Shown here in pieces: positions 23,049-33,336 of a stretch of DNA of 64,000 nt. A program made the position numbers and the translations under genes. How positions within the stretch are numbered: position 1 is the first letter of the stretch; every line of letters starts with the position of its first letter. The notes under the pieces are model-generated. The model did not search any database. It saw nothing but the letters and a program-made list of their open reading frames with translations, and was not told where the DNA came from. Source of the stretch: Cymbomonas tetramitiformis (Eukaryota; Chlorophyta; Pyramimonadophyceae; Pyramimonadales; Pyramimonadaceae); NCBI GenBank assembly GCA_001247695.2, contig LGRX02009880.1:97712-161711 (forward strand), written 5' to 3'.

Positions 23049-24428
23049 TTACATACTTTTTCTAGCCTTCTGACTTCGGCTACGCGCCGTGGTCGGTACT
23101 ACCGGCTCTGTCTTTCTCCTTTTCTTTGAAGTCGTATGTTCCCTTACCCTGCAAATGTCGCACTTGCTATTGCAATTCGCCTTTCCGATGTTCACATCTC
23201 CAAAATACATTGCTATCTTCTTGTGGCGGCACATCTTTTTCTCGTCACAATATTCCTGCATGATTTTCAAGCGTTCATGACCCACATCCTGTGTTTGTGC
23301 GTTAGTAAGGGACGCAGCAAGCTTATTAAAATCTTGTGCCGAGTATAGCAACAAACATGTGCTATCATTTCCATCTCTACCCGCTCGTCCGATCTCTTGA
23401 ACGTACCCATCAAGTGAATGCGCCATTGAGTGATGCACAATCCACCGCACATCCGCTTTATCAATTCCCATCCCAAAAGCCGTTGTCGCCACCACTACCT
23501 TGGTCGCCCCTTGCATCCACCTCATGTACACTTCGGACCGCTCGAAATCTTGCAGATCCCCATGAAAATATCCAGCTAGAATTTGTTGTGTCATGAGCCA
23601 AGTTGCTAATTTCTCACATTGCTCCTTTGTGTTACAGTACACTATACCCGATGTTCCCGTCCCATCTCTTTCATTTTGTTCGATGATGAAACTACGAACT
23701 TGTGCCCACGATTCCGATACCGCTGCCTCGCCCTCGTTCACAATGACCATCCCTTCTTTCTTTTCAATGATTGAAATATTCAAGTTCGTTCTCCGACTAG
23801 AGCCCATGAACTTGTCAACCTGGTCTAGTCTCAACGTTTTAATGATATCTTTTGTCGTCTTTTTTGAGGCCGTGCCGGTGAACGCACTGAAGGGAACACC
23901 TCCATATGTATCTCGAAGCTCTCTCAGGCGGCCATACTCTGGGCGAAAATCATGCCCCCATTGACTGATACAATGAGCCTCATCAATAACAAATCTAGCC
24001 AAGTGGCCCGACCCATGTAGAGCACTTAATACCGCCCGCAACTCCGTGTCCGTCATCAATGACTCCGGTGTGACATACAAAATTCTAATCGTTTGCTCCT
24101 TCAAAGCATGTAAAATCGCTCTCTTCTCATTACTCGAGCAACCGCCCGTGAACATAACGGTTGGCACTTCCTTTTCTATTAAACTACGCACTTGATCCTC
24201 CATCAGGGCTAGTAACGGCTGAACAACTATTGTCACCCCTCGTGATAAAATCGCAGGCAACTGGTAGCACAAACTTTTCCCAGATCCAGTGGCTAGCACC
24301 GCTAAAAGGTCATGTTGTGCTAAGGCAGATGTACAGATCTCCTTTTGTGGCGGTCGGAACTCTGAATGCCCGAACATGTCTGTATTCACGAATCCCATTA
24401 ACTCTGTTTGTAATGTCGCATCCTCCAT
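23049..24428 (-). CDS. RecQ-family DNA helicase (short form)
   Basis: This is a 3'-5' ATP-dependent DNA helicase of superfamily 2. From the ATG at 24428 the order is: aromatic/Q motif (FGHSEFRPPQ), Walker A ATGSGKS, DEAH box with the RecQ aromatic loop (DEAHCISQWGHDFRP), motif III (FTGTAS), motif IV region (GIVYCNTKEQCE), motif V (TTAFGMGIDKADVRW) and motif VI (QEIGRAGRDG). It ends with the RecQ zinc-binding module (CRHKKIAMYF, then CNSKCDIC) and a basic tail. There is no winged-helix or HRDC domain, so it is shorter (459 residues) than host RecQ enzymes. Upstream the frame continues through a possible acceptor (GTCTCAG), so a further 5' exon may exist. It lies downstream of two other minus-strand frames, an arrangement that suggests a mobile or selfish unit. 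The reading frame is intact. Confidence 0.9.
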   Translation of the reverse strand: MEDATLQTELMGFVNTDMFGHSEFRPPQKEICTSALAQHDLLAVLATGSGKSLCYQLPAILSRGVTIVVQPLLALMEDQVRSLIEKEVPTVMFTGGCSSNEKRAILHALKEQTIRILYVTPESLMTDTELRAVLSALHGSGHLARFVIDEAHCISQWGHDFRPEYGRLRELRDTYGGVPFSAFTGTASKKTTKDIIKTLRLDQVDKFMGSSRRTNLNISIIEKKEGMVIVNEGEAAVSESWAQVRSFIIEQNERDGTGTSGIVYCNTKEQCEKLATWLMTQQILAGYFHGDLQDFERSEVYMRWMQGATKVVVATTAFGMGIDKADVRWIVHHSMAHSLDGYVQEIGRAGRDGNDSTCLLLYSAQDFNKLAASLTNAQTQDVGHERLKIMQEYCDEKKMCRHKKIAMYFGDVNIGKANCNSKCDICRVREHTTSKKRRKTEPVVPTTARSRSQKARKSM

Positions 24429-24704
24429 ACCGTAGTACCTGAGACAAACACATAACCACACAGTCTCACTCACATGCTGCCATTTGCCTATCTCCCTATC
24501 AAAGACACATTGTGGATACCCGACATCAAAATATGATTATTGATCACCTGAATGCTTACAATCAAATGTCACCATCCACCATCATAACACTATCATCTCC
24601 ATCATCGACGCCATGATCATCGTCCTCACTCTCAGGATCCATATCGGGAAGTGACGTCGCCAACATCTGCAAAGCGTTTTCTCGTAGACGGTCTAGTCCA
24701 GTCC

Positions 24705-25448
24705 TCAAGCGTACCCCATCGCCATCATGCGTTGCTTCAGCTGTGCTATCATCTCTGCATCCAATCCGGCCAAATCTGCCACGGTTCGTAGACCCAACTT
24801 CAAAAGCGTTTCCTCGGATCGCGGGCCCACACCGGGCATTTCAACAACTGGTGTGTCCCCCTCGACCCCAGCGGAACCATCTGATCGAGAAGTTGGCGTA
24901 GGTGTCAGCACAGATGCAAAGTTGGACCCACCAGGGAAAGACAATTTGGAAGTCTTCACGGACCAACTGTCTACCGTTGCATCCCCGACATCTGGATGGA
25001 TCATCCTCGCCACAAGCTCGCTCACATTGGCATCCACGACTCTGCCTTGTCGACAAAGTCTAAGATGATGAAGCACTTCGGATTTATTCCGATTTTGGGC
25101 ATAGAGCTTCCCATCCTCGGCCTGATACCAACGCATGGAGTCCTCCGTGGCTTGGATGATTGTTCTCAACTCCTCAGCCAACTTATGCTTGAGCGAGTTG
25201 ATCTCATTCGTAAGCCGCTCATAATCCGTTGTCTCAGAAGCAACCCTCTGGCGGTGATATTCCAAGCCAGCCAGCCGTATCGCATCACCGTCTTTGATAG
25301 ACACCCGCACGTCTCCAAGCAAGAGATAATCAACACCAAGTGCTCGTGTCACCAATCCCTCTTCGCCGATCCCAGACAAAGTGCGCTCCACATCACGAGC
25401 ATGCAGTGGTTGCGCTCCATCCACATGCACTCGAACAAACTCATCCAC
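24705..25448 (-). CDS. Helix-hairpin-helix protein, unknown function
   Basis: The frame of 247 codons begins at GTG rather than ATG, so it is probably an exon or has lost its start. The middle is rich in heptad-like Leu/Glu/Lys (LTNEINSLKHKLAEEL), a likely coiled coil. The end, PGVGPRSEETLLKLGLRTVADLAGL, falls into a helix-hairpin-helix with a GVGP hairpin, the non-specific DNA-binding fold of nucleases, ligases and recombination proteins. It lies 277 bp upstream of the RecQ gene on the same strand and may act with it on DNA. I do not recognise a named family. Confidence 0.5.
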   Translation of the reverse strand: MDEFVRVHVDGAQPLHARDVERTLSGIGEEGLVTRALGVDYLLLGDVRVSIKDGDAIRLAGLEYHRQRVASETTDYERLTNEINSLKHKLAEELRTIIQATEDSMRWYQAEDGKLYAQNRNKSEVLHHLRLCRQGRVVDANVSELVARMIHPDVGDATVDSWSVKTSKLSFPGGSNFASVLTPTPTSRSDGSAGVEGDTPVVEMPGVGPRSEETLLKLGLRTVADLAGLDAEMIAQLKQRMMAMGYA

Positions 25449-25479
25449 AGCTAGCTGGTGAGCGGGCGTGCCTGCAAAC

Positions 25480-25832
25480 CCAAACCGGTCATCACACTGC
25501 TGATGACACGCTGGCTGAAACTGCCCCTAACCCTACCCTCCGAGCCTAAATAGACCGTCCCGACGGCTCAAAAAGCTCCCTGGAGCCATCGATATGTCAA
25601 ACTGTTCGGGACATGCACCGCTACAAGATGGTATATCGCATGATGGCTGATTCACAACACCCTGATCACCAAACCCAAACCTGTCATCACACTGATGACA
25701 CATTGTCTGAAACTGCCCCTAACCCTACCCTCCAAGCCTTAAATGGACCGTCCTGAAGGCTCACAAAGCCACCCGGAGCCATCGATATGTCAAAATGATC
25801 GGGACATGCATTGCTACAGGATGGTGCACATG
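25480..25832. repeat. ~192-bp imperfect direct duplication
   Basis: The block from CATCACACTG through CTGCCCCTAACCCTACCCT to CGGGACATGCA occurs twice, with CTGCCCCT at 25521 and 25713. It lies between the helix-hairpin-helix frame and the DUF6589-like frame and may be an old duplication within a noncoding spacer or intron. Confidence 0.85.
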
Positions 25833-28232
25833 CCTGCGGAGACCAAAAAAGCTTTTTGGACATCATCTAGTTCACTTGTCGGAGTGAATCCACAAAAGGC
25901 TTGCATCTTCTCCATCATCCTTCGCCGTTTCGATGTGTCGGCATCTTCGGCGTCGGAGACGGGTGTGGGCACCACGAGGGTTGGGGATGATGGTTTCCAG
26001 TTGAAGACCGTGGCCGGATTGATGGCCGATGATGCTAATCGAACCTCCACCTCCGCGTCCACACCAATGATGTGCACGAACTCCGCCTTCGCGTGTGTCG
26101 CGTGAATCGCTAGTTCTCGCTCTCGAATGACCGAGATTATTCCTGCGGACACTGTTGACACGTTGGCTGAAACTGTTTCGACATAGGCGCCTCACCTTTT
26201 TGCGACCCAAAATCTCTGCAAGTGAGGCAAAGCCAAGCTCCCATCCTAGCTTCATGATGCTCTCCAAGTAGTGCCAGTAGACATGGAACAACCCCGGATA
26301 TGGCACAAGCCAATGCCGCTTGCCGTGCTCTAATGCCATTCGGGAGATCTCTCGTTGAGCTTGCATATATGGTACGGCGTCACCGAAAACCAAACAATGG
26401 CGTCGATGAAATTCATCTGCAGAGCCGTCAAACCCGAACTCATCCGCAAAGCTTTCGAACGCCTGCTGGTTTCCCAGAATGCTCGATAGTTGAACTTGCA
26501 TTAACATGACGAGCGTCTGCAGTTTTGTGCGCTCAAAACCTCGCGCCCATTTTGTCTCGCGCGGCTTCTCTACCACGGACACCGTTTCAACCTTCGCTTG
26601 GACGAGCATCGTTTGTATATAAGCATGCAGTCGTTGCTGTAGAAGCGCATCAGTCCTCCCTACTTCCATCACACCACCATCCTCCGCCACACCATTGTTG
26701 AGCACATCAGTAGGCATCACGGCATGCAGGGAAATCGTTGGCTCCATAGAGGCCAAAGAAAACTCCTCCGCGCCTGCAGCTTCACAAATGCCGCGTTGTA
26801 CACCATGCAACATAAAATTTGGGTCTTTGAAGCGCTCTGTACGTGGCCCGATATAAACTTGCCAGTTATCTAGAACCACCGCCTTCAACGCAGAGCTTGA
26901 GGATAGCTGAGCTTGGACGTTCTTCTGCTGAAGTTCAGAGAATTGTAAGAATTTCTTCCGCGAGTTACTGGGAGAGTATGCCAAGCGAAAGAATGTAGAG
27001 CTCATTAACTTCATGATCAACACATTGTTCCGCGACACGGTAAATAACACCATGGTGAACAACACTCTGATCATCTGAAGCAGTCGGGTACTCGTGGAAG
27101 ATAACAATAGAATGATACCCATCATCACTGTTTCCTCCTTTGCGGCCGCAGAGAAGTTCCCCGTTCTCGAATTCCGTTTTGCTTGCCCCGCGGCCATCAC
27201 CCTCGATGCCAGCGTCGCGAGCACCGGGCAATTACGATCCAAGGCACCCCGAAAGCTAGATAGATCAAGATCTACCGATGAGATATCCCCCGTCGTTTCC
27301 CGGAAGTAAGCAAACTCAGGGTGCTTTTTTATCTTGACGAGCTCCGCATCCATCGCAACCCCAAGTGCCTCCAAATTCACATCTGGTGAATGGCGGCCCA
27401 CAACGCCCTCTTCCTCCCCATCAAAGCTCGAATCTGATTCATCTGAAGCCTCTCGGGAGGAAGGCTCTCTAGACAAATCGACTTCATCCTCCACCACCAT
27501 CTGGGAAGCAGGCTCTTCCTCAAGCTCAGTAACGGCGGTGTCCACCGGCGGATGCAATTGTGCAGGCGCACTCATTGTGGTTAACACATGCTCCCGGATG
27601 TGGCGTAGCATTGAAGTGTGCTCACTAACGGACGGTGAGCGCAACAACACATCGATGCACGCAACCATCTCATCACATGAGGGAGACGCGGTCTCAACAT
27701 CCACATCCGCACCACCATCTCCATGCACCTCAACGGCACCATCCACATCGGCCATCGACGTATCGAGACCATGCGCAACCTCACATCCCGTATCAAGAAC
27801 ATCATCGTCCATCGCAAGCATAGGCGCATTACTGAATTCCGCAAAGTAATCCGACAATTTTGATCTATATCTCTTCGATTTTAATAAAGTATTCCTTTCT
27901 TCTTTGCAGCACGTGTGCCGATGAGTGCCACGAAATTTTGCACGATCGTACTTCTTCGCGAACCAGTTATGTAGTCCACCCGCAGAGATGTCGAAGGTTG
28001 CATCGCCTTCCACGTCGTCACTCACGATGCATTTGTTCGTGACAAACGCAATATCTTCCCACCAAGATGGGTTATTGACCACATAGTGCTCGCGGAGGTC
28101 AGTCACATCTGAGTGGCGATCAACACGGGACGCAACATCATCATGATTCAGATACAAGCTCTTGAATATAATAATGGCATACAAGTGGATCTCGAACCGC
28201 TGGATGTTATCCTTAGAAGTTGGCCACTTCAT
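25814..28232 (-). CDS. Large DUF6589-like protein with C-terminal frameshift
   Basis: From an ATG at 28232 a frame of about 690 codons is usable, to about 26190. The coding signal then continues in another frame (from AYVETVSANVS to near 25814), so an indel or a missed splice lies near 26190. Features are a WWEDIAFVTNK segment near the start, a long acidic low-complexity stretch (27350-27850 region), VVLDNWQVYIGP, and VFGDAVPYMQAQREI followed by WLVPYPGLFHVYWHYLE. The GD...WxxPxPGLFH pattern is what I know from DUF6589 proteins of fungi and animals, which are repeat-associated and of unknown function. The match is from memory of the pattern, so a profile search is needed. The gene is co-oriented with the helix-hairpin-helix and RecQ frames. 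Confidence 0.5.
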
Positions 28233-28271
28233 TCTATTTAACCAAAAATACCCAACAACCCAACATCTCAC

Positions 28272-28612
28272 CCTGTTCAGTTCACCGACGTTTTTTATGA
28301 ATGTGTTGCTGGCGCCACCCTTACCCCCACGCACCTAAATGCCCGCCACAGGCGGCTCGGCTGTCCAAATCAGCTTTTGAAAAATGCTCCTAACTCCCCA
28401 TGCACCCCCCCACACATTCATATGCATAGATCCACCTGTCTCCGACCCTGTATCAGCTCCTGCTGTGTTCAAACCCTGTTCAGTTCCCCGACAATTTGCA
28501 TCTAGGCGCTGCTGGCGCCACCCCTACCCCCACGCACCAAAATGTCCGCCACGGGCGGCTCGGTTGTCCAAATCTACTTTTGAAAAATGCTCCTAACTCC
28601 CCATGCAGCCCT
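28272..28612. repeat. ~135-bp direct repeat pair
   Basis: The segment from CTGTTCAGTTC through CTGGCGCCACCC and TTTTGAAAAATGCTCCTAAC to CCCCATGCA occurs at about 28272-28407 and again at about 28474-28607. It lies at the 5' edge of the DUF6589-like gene and could be a promoter duplication or part of a terminal repeat. Confidence 0.85.
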
Positions 28613-28904
28613 TCACACAAGCATAGGCCATACTTTGGCTTTTATTTATTATACAATATATTCAGTTTACTCTATAACTCAAACATTATCATCTTGTTCT
28701 CCACCTAGGGTTTTCATGCCTACATAAGATTACAAACGTGTCACAAGCAAGCTATAGCACGCGCAAGTGCTTTAGTTTTGTACACGCTAGATAAGGACTA
28801 GAGGCACAAATATCACCTTATGTGACGTTTCCACTATTCAAGTTGAAGTTCTAGAAGTTACAAATCTCAATTGTCTCTATTCGCTCCTGTGGTCATAGGA
28901 CACC

Positions 28905-29815
28905 CCCAAATCCCTTTAGGCATCTCAAAACAAACCCCCATAGGTATGCATAACTCAAAGTAATATGCATAAGGAACCCTTCGATAAAGTCCGCACCTCC
29001 ATCGCGGTTTCATGGCTAAAGATTTGGGTGTGTCACACTTGACAAATCTATACCGCAAACGCGCCTGCAAGCATATTGCACCCCAAATACCTTTTAGACA
29101 TCTCCAAACATCCTCCCATACGTTCGAAAAACGCAAAGTACTGAGCATAACGAACCACTGAAAAAAATCCGCACCTCCATCCCTGTCCCACAGCTCAAGT
29201 TATAGTCGTGTCTAATGCGCCCATTATATACCGCAGTAGCGCCTGCACGCATATTGCACCCCAAATACCTTTCAGGCATCTCCAAACATCCCGCCATACG
29301 TTCGAAAAACGCAAAGTACTGAGCATAACGAACCACTGAAAAAAATCCGCACCTCCATCCCTGTCCCACAGCTCAAGTTATACGAGTTCGAGATTCAACA
29401 ATTCTATATCACCAACGCGCCTGCACGCATATTGCACCCCAAATACCTTTCAGACATCTCCAAACATCCCCCCATACGTTCGAAAAACGCAAAGTACTGA
29501 GCATAACGAACCACTGAAAAAAATCCGCACCTCCATCCCTGTCCCACAGCTCAAGTTATACGAGTTCGAGATTCAACAATTCTATATCACCAACGCGCCT
29601 GCACGCATATTGCACCCCAAATACCTTTCAGACATCTCGAAACATCCCCCCCTACGTTCGAAAAACGCAAAGTACTGAGCATAACGAACCATTGAAAAAA
29701 ATCCGCACCTCCATCCCTGTCCCACAGCTCAAGTTATACGAGTTCGAGATTCAACAATTCTATATCACCAACGCGCCTGCACGCATATTGCACCCCAAAT
29801 ACCTTTCAGACATCT
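28905..29815. repeat. 178-bp satellite array, five copies
   Basis: CATCTC followed by AAACATCC-type sequence recurs at 28920, 29099, 29277, 29455, 29633 and 29811, so the period is 178 bp with one unit of 179. The left unit is diverged; the right three are nearly identical. Each unit ends in CACCCCAAATACCTTTCAGA. The size is like that of many centromeric satellites, but a five-copy array proves nothing about a centromere. Confidence 0.93.
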
Positions 29816-30385
29816 CATGGGAACACTGACTCTCACCCCCCATAAGGGGGGAGGTCAGTGGTGCCCTGTGTCACCCCTCGCCTGCTCGGATGTCACTTGC
29901 AGTGCCTGCTGTTTATCTCCGCTCGTGTGTCACGGTCCGTCCGCTAGCTTAAAACTGTGTATCTCCCAGTTTAATCCGACTTAGCCGAACCGAGAAACCC
30001 TGCCTCACTGCTTTGACATTTTACAGTGCAAGCTTTAATATCACTATATTATCAGCTTTCACATCAGGTCTGGACCCACCTACGTTCAGAGGTGTTTTCT
30101 TGTGTTCCGTCCGCTTCGCGCCCTGCGATTCTATCCGACACTTCAAATTAGTACCACCATTTCTATTAGTACCGACACTTCAACCTAGTACCGACACTTC
30201 AACCCGACATTCGACCTCCTTGCCTTCGCATGGGTCACCCTAGTACCGACATTTTTTTAGTACCGACATTTACCTTAGTACCGACACTGCGAGAACAGGT
30301 GTTCCGCTCGGGTAAAACAAACTGGCTAAGCTCCCATAATCAGTCCGGCCGAGTGCTTTTATCATGCATCTCGGAAACCCGGATA
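29816..30385. other. Spacer between satellite and LTR element
   Basis: There is no coding frame. Short scattered copies of AGTACCGACAC and AGTACCGACATT occur between about 30150 and 30290. This stretch may contain part of the 3' LTR of the first Gag-only element, whose outer edge I could not place. Confidence 0.5.
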
Positions 30386-30705
30386 ATACGAAGTGATGAC
30401 TGACAGTACAGTACTACTGTACTGTGATCCTAGCTACTAGCGGAGTCACGGTTCCGATCAGAGACGGGTCAGGCTAGGGGCTATCAGAGCCCATAATAAT
30501 AACCCTGAACCTAAAGTCCAGCACACCACCCGGAGCTGTGACCGTAGCTAATAGGGCTAGGCAAGCGGAGCTAAGTAAACAGATAACAAACAGCATTCAC
30601 TGGAAACAGATATACTTCTAGCTGGGTGCCCGGGGACTTGTCCCGGCACAACCCACCACTGCGGCTAAGGCTAATCACACCTCCAGGGATTGAAACAAGC
30701 AGACT

Positions 30706-32883
30706 CTAGCCACTGTAAAGCTGGTCGGCAGAGCCGAGTTCAGCATACGGATCCCATTCAAGAAAAGCATCCGAAGTCAATTGAGAAGAGAACTTATAAG
30801 CATTGACACCACCAGACCCAAGTGGGTCAGGCGGATCCCAAAGTGGAGTGGCAAGACTCTCAAATTGCAGAGCCGCCGAGGTCGATTGAGAAAAGAACGG
30901 TTCCACATCCCGCGGCGGCATTGACGAACCAGTAGTAATCACGGACGGGCAAAAGGAATCCAGCAATGCACCACCGGGATGAACCGCACCGTAGCCGTAG
31001 GTGGCTCCGGGCTCAACCAGGCCCCTGACACCACCGCCGACCACGAGTGTCGGCATCGCCGTAGCACTGAACAGAAACGTAGCCACCATGAAGAGAGTGA
31101 GAGCAAATTCACCGAAGCCAAATGGCCTGGAGCCCCTGGGGACTCCGAACCGCCGAAACGCTGCAGCCGCCGGCGGTGCACCCCCTTCAACTTCAGTCAG
31201 GCAGACATCAGGAGGGTAGTTGGAGCCCTCTCCATCGTCATCGGAGTCACACACTTCAACAGGCTCAGGGTCAATGTCAAGCCAGTCAGGGTGGACAGTG
31301 TTGAATGTTTTGAATGAATTGTCAGCAGAAGCCATCGGGCCGAGAGCCAGAGAGGCAGACGGCGGCACGAAGGCGGCACTGCTGACCTCATGCAAGCCAA
31401 TCGTCCTACCATGCACGGGTGCAGAGGCCTTCGGCAGCAGCTGCTTGCTGGCAGTCGGCTCAGCGACACCACCAGCAAGCGGACCGCTGACCTCAGCAAA
31501 TGCAACACGGCCAATGGAAAGATGCTCAGCAGGTGCAGTCTCAGCAGAGGCAGCAGCATCCTTGAACTGCTGCAGAGCCGTAGGCTCTGGAGCAAAGGAA
31601 TGCGCAGACAGCTCACAGATTTCAGGTTGCCCCACAAGAGCACACAAGTGCTCCATGGACCCCTCATCCCCAGCGTCATAGTACCGCTGAAAACGAAGGG
31701 CAAGCACGTCGGAGTCATAAGACTCGACGGCTTGGCAGTAGGACGCCGAAATGGACATCGGGTGAGTGTCCTTGTGAGGACACTCACTCAGCCAATGCTT
31801 CGACCCAACGGCGCGGCACTTCTCGTGCCTGCACGTTGGGACAAAGGTGCCAGACCGCTTGTCAAAAGCCACCTCCGAAGAGGCGGAATGAGCAAGCGGT
31901 TGCACTCCAGGTCGGTGGAAGCCGCGCGGAGCGTGTTTCCCATAAGGTGGCTTGGAGCCACCCTTCTTAAGGGAATCCACATCCCGCTGCAACTTGACCA
32001 ACTGAGAACTGAGCCGCTCGATGGCCGAAGCCAGGCCAGTGTCAGTGGTGCAAGATGCTACGGACATGGGGCGCCCCGCAGTGCGCTTGCCCGAGAGCCG
32101 CCCGCAGCGGTACTGCTCGCGCACGCGCGCCTGCAGGGTGAGCAGACTCACAGCCGCACGCTGGTCAGCTCGAGCAAACGAGTCAACCAACGTGGCGTAA
32201 GCCGGTCCAGACAGGGCAGAGAGGAATTGCCTTTTAACAGCGTCTTCGGGCAGCGTCTGCAGACGCTGCGCATCCCGAAGACAACTGTTAAAAAGACGAA
32301 TGCCGGAGTCAGGGTCACTTTCATCTGAAATTCTCACGTCAAGCAGCTCAGTCAGAGACTCGAACGGAGTCGAATCATCAGCGAGCATACGCACCACCTC
32401 GAGGGTGGCACGTTTGCCGTCAGCAGGAACATCGGCCCCAGAAGCCTCCACCCAATTACGGGCAGGAGACCCTGGCGCAGTCAGCAGCAACAACACAGAA
32501 TACAACAGCTCATTTGCAGCAGTCATGACAGGGACATTGGCAGCAGACAGCTCAAACAGGGGTGCAAGTGCCTGCGACTGCAGCGTGAAAAGCTGCTGAA
32601 TCTCGGAAACCAGCTGCGAAAAAATGTCCGAAGCCGACGATTCATTGCCATGAAATTTCGCTGTTTTGTCTCCCAGAACCTTAGTGGCTGCTGTCTTCGC
32701 ACATTGAACATCGAAAGAATCCTTCCGTAATCGCTGAACGAGCGTTGCAGCCGCAGCCGATTCGTCAGCCGAAGCCAAATGCGGCGTTGTAGGGGTAGCC
32801 GAATTCAGTGCCCCAACATCATCGAAAATAGTCGCTAACTTGCGCGCTCTAGCGCGTGTACGTGGTCTAGGCGTTGTGTCCAT
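30706..32883 (-). CDS. Gag-like protein with zinc knuckle and C-terminal membrane segment (element 1)
   Basis: I choose the ATG at 32883 (MDTTPRPRTRARARK) because upstream codons run into leader sequence. The N-terminal half carries the shared core SPARNWVEAS...DGKRATLEV near residue 155. A cysteine/histidine cluster (CRHEKCRAVGSKHWLSECPH) near residue 365 resembles a retroviral-type zinc knuckle that binds RNA. A long disordered region follows. Near the C-terminus there is one hydrophobic span (ALTLFMVATFLFSATAM), then a short tail with YGAVHPGG. There is no protease, reverse transcriptase or integrase. The protein presumably forms particles that use enzymes from an autonomous relative. The membrane span is unusual for Gag and is shared by all three elements. 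Confidence 0.65.
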   Translation of the reverse strand: MDTTPRPRTRARARKLATIFDDVGALNSATPTTPHLASADESAAAATLVQRLRKDSFDVQCAKTAATKVLGDKTAKFHGNESSASDIFSQLVSEIQQLFTLQSQALAPLFELSAANVPVMTAANELLYSVLLLLTAPGSPARNWVEASGADVPADGKRATLEVVRMLADDSTPFESLTELLDVRISDESDPDSGIRLFNSCLRDAQRLQTLPEDAVKRQFLSALSGPAYATLVDSFARADQRAAVSLLTLQARVREQYRCGRLSGKRTAGRPMSVASCTTDTGLASAIERLSSQLVKLQRDVDSLKKGGSKPPYGKHAPRGFHRPGVQPLAHSASSEVAFDKRSGTFVPTCRHEKCRAVGSKHWLSECPHKDTHPMSISASYCQAVESYDSDVLALRFQRYYDAGDEGSMEHLCALVGQPEICELSAHSFAPEPTALQQFKDAAASAETAPAEHLSIGRVAFAEVSGPLAGGVAEPTASKQLLPKASAPVHGRTIGLHEVSSAAFVPPSASLALGPMASADNSFKTFNTVHPDWLDIDPEPVEVCDSDDDGEGSNYPPDVCLTEVEGGAPPAAAAFRRFGVPRGSRPFGFGEFALTLFMVATFLFSATAMPTLVVGGGVRGLVEPGATYGYGAVHPGGALLDSFCPSVITTGSSMPPRDVEPFFSQSTSAALQFESLATPLWDPPDPLGSGGVNAYKFSSQLTSDAFLEWDPYAELGSADQLYSG

Positions 32884-33207
32884 TTCTAAAATGACGGTGA
32901 GATGGGATTGCGGGCTAGCGGTGCGACAGTAATGGACAATCTCGCAGCGGCCATTTCCTGCAGGAGCCTCAGCAAGCAACAACATAATCAAGCAGGTCAT
33001 GAGCCGAGTGGCTAATCGTGGGAGCGACCCACAAAACGCGGAGTGTCCTGCCCGCTGATCAAACGGAACGTAAAGTATAACCATACTCAGCGACGATACT
33101 CTGCCGAATAAATGCCGAAAAAACTGATCTCCACTTCAAAAGTAGGCCATACTGCGGAGAGAAGACCACTGTCTAAGGGGGCGCCCACCCCATCTCTGTG
33201 TCAAAAC

Positions 33208-33277
33208 TTAGCCAATCATGGCAACAGCTCGGCGCTGTGCCATCAGAATCACTAGGGAAGTGGTGACGCGCATAACC
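33208..33277 (-). promoter_or_regulatory. Element 1 leader motif and primer-binding site
   Basis: On the minus strand, GGTTATGCGCG (from 33277) matches the first seven bases of GGTTATGGGCCC, the complement of the eukaryotic initiator tRNA-Met anticodon region used as a half-tRNA primer by Copia-type elements. Downstream, GCCATGATTGGCTAA at 33222-33208 is identical in the three Gag-only elements. Confidence 0.5.
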
Positions 33278-33336
33278 TACAACGCACTTTTTTGTGCGTT
33301 TCCAATCAACTGGACCGACATTACTTTTTACCCGAC

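Larger units (their letters stand above)
30386..33277 (-). mobile_element. Gag-only LTR element 1, 5' LTR missing
   Basis: Read on the minus strand, it has a primer-binding-site-like sequence at 33277-33260, the shared leader motif at 33222-33208, a Gag frame, and a purine-rich tract GGGTGGTG immediately before a 3' LTR whose inner edge is at 30523 (TGCTGGAC). The same tract and TGCTG start are found in elements 2 and 3. The outer end of the 3' LTR is not defined; 30386 is a guess. No second LTR copy is present to the right of 33277, where a head-to-head Gag fragment follows, so this copy is rearranged or truncated. Confidence 0.65.

Noticed and set aside
25521..25730. CCCTAACCCTACCC as telomere sequence
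   Set aside because: Only one short run per duplicated block, with no array. It is not an interstitial telomere.
30979..32328. Plus-strand frames opposite the element 1 Gag
   Set aside because: They are antisense to a frame that shares a conserved core with two other elements; no motifs are seen.
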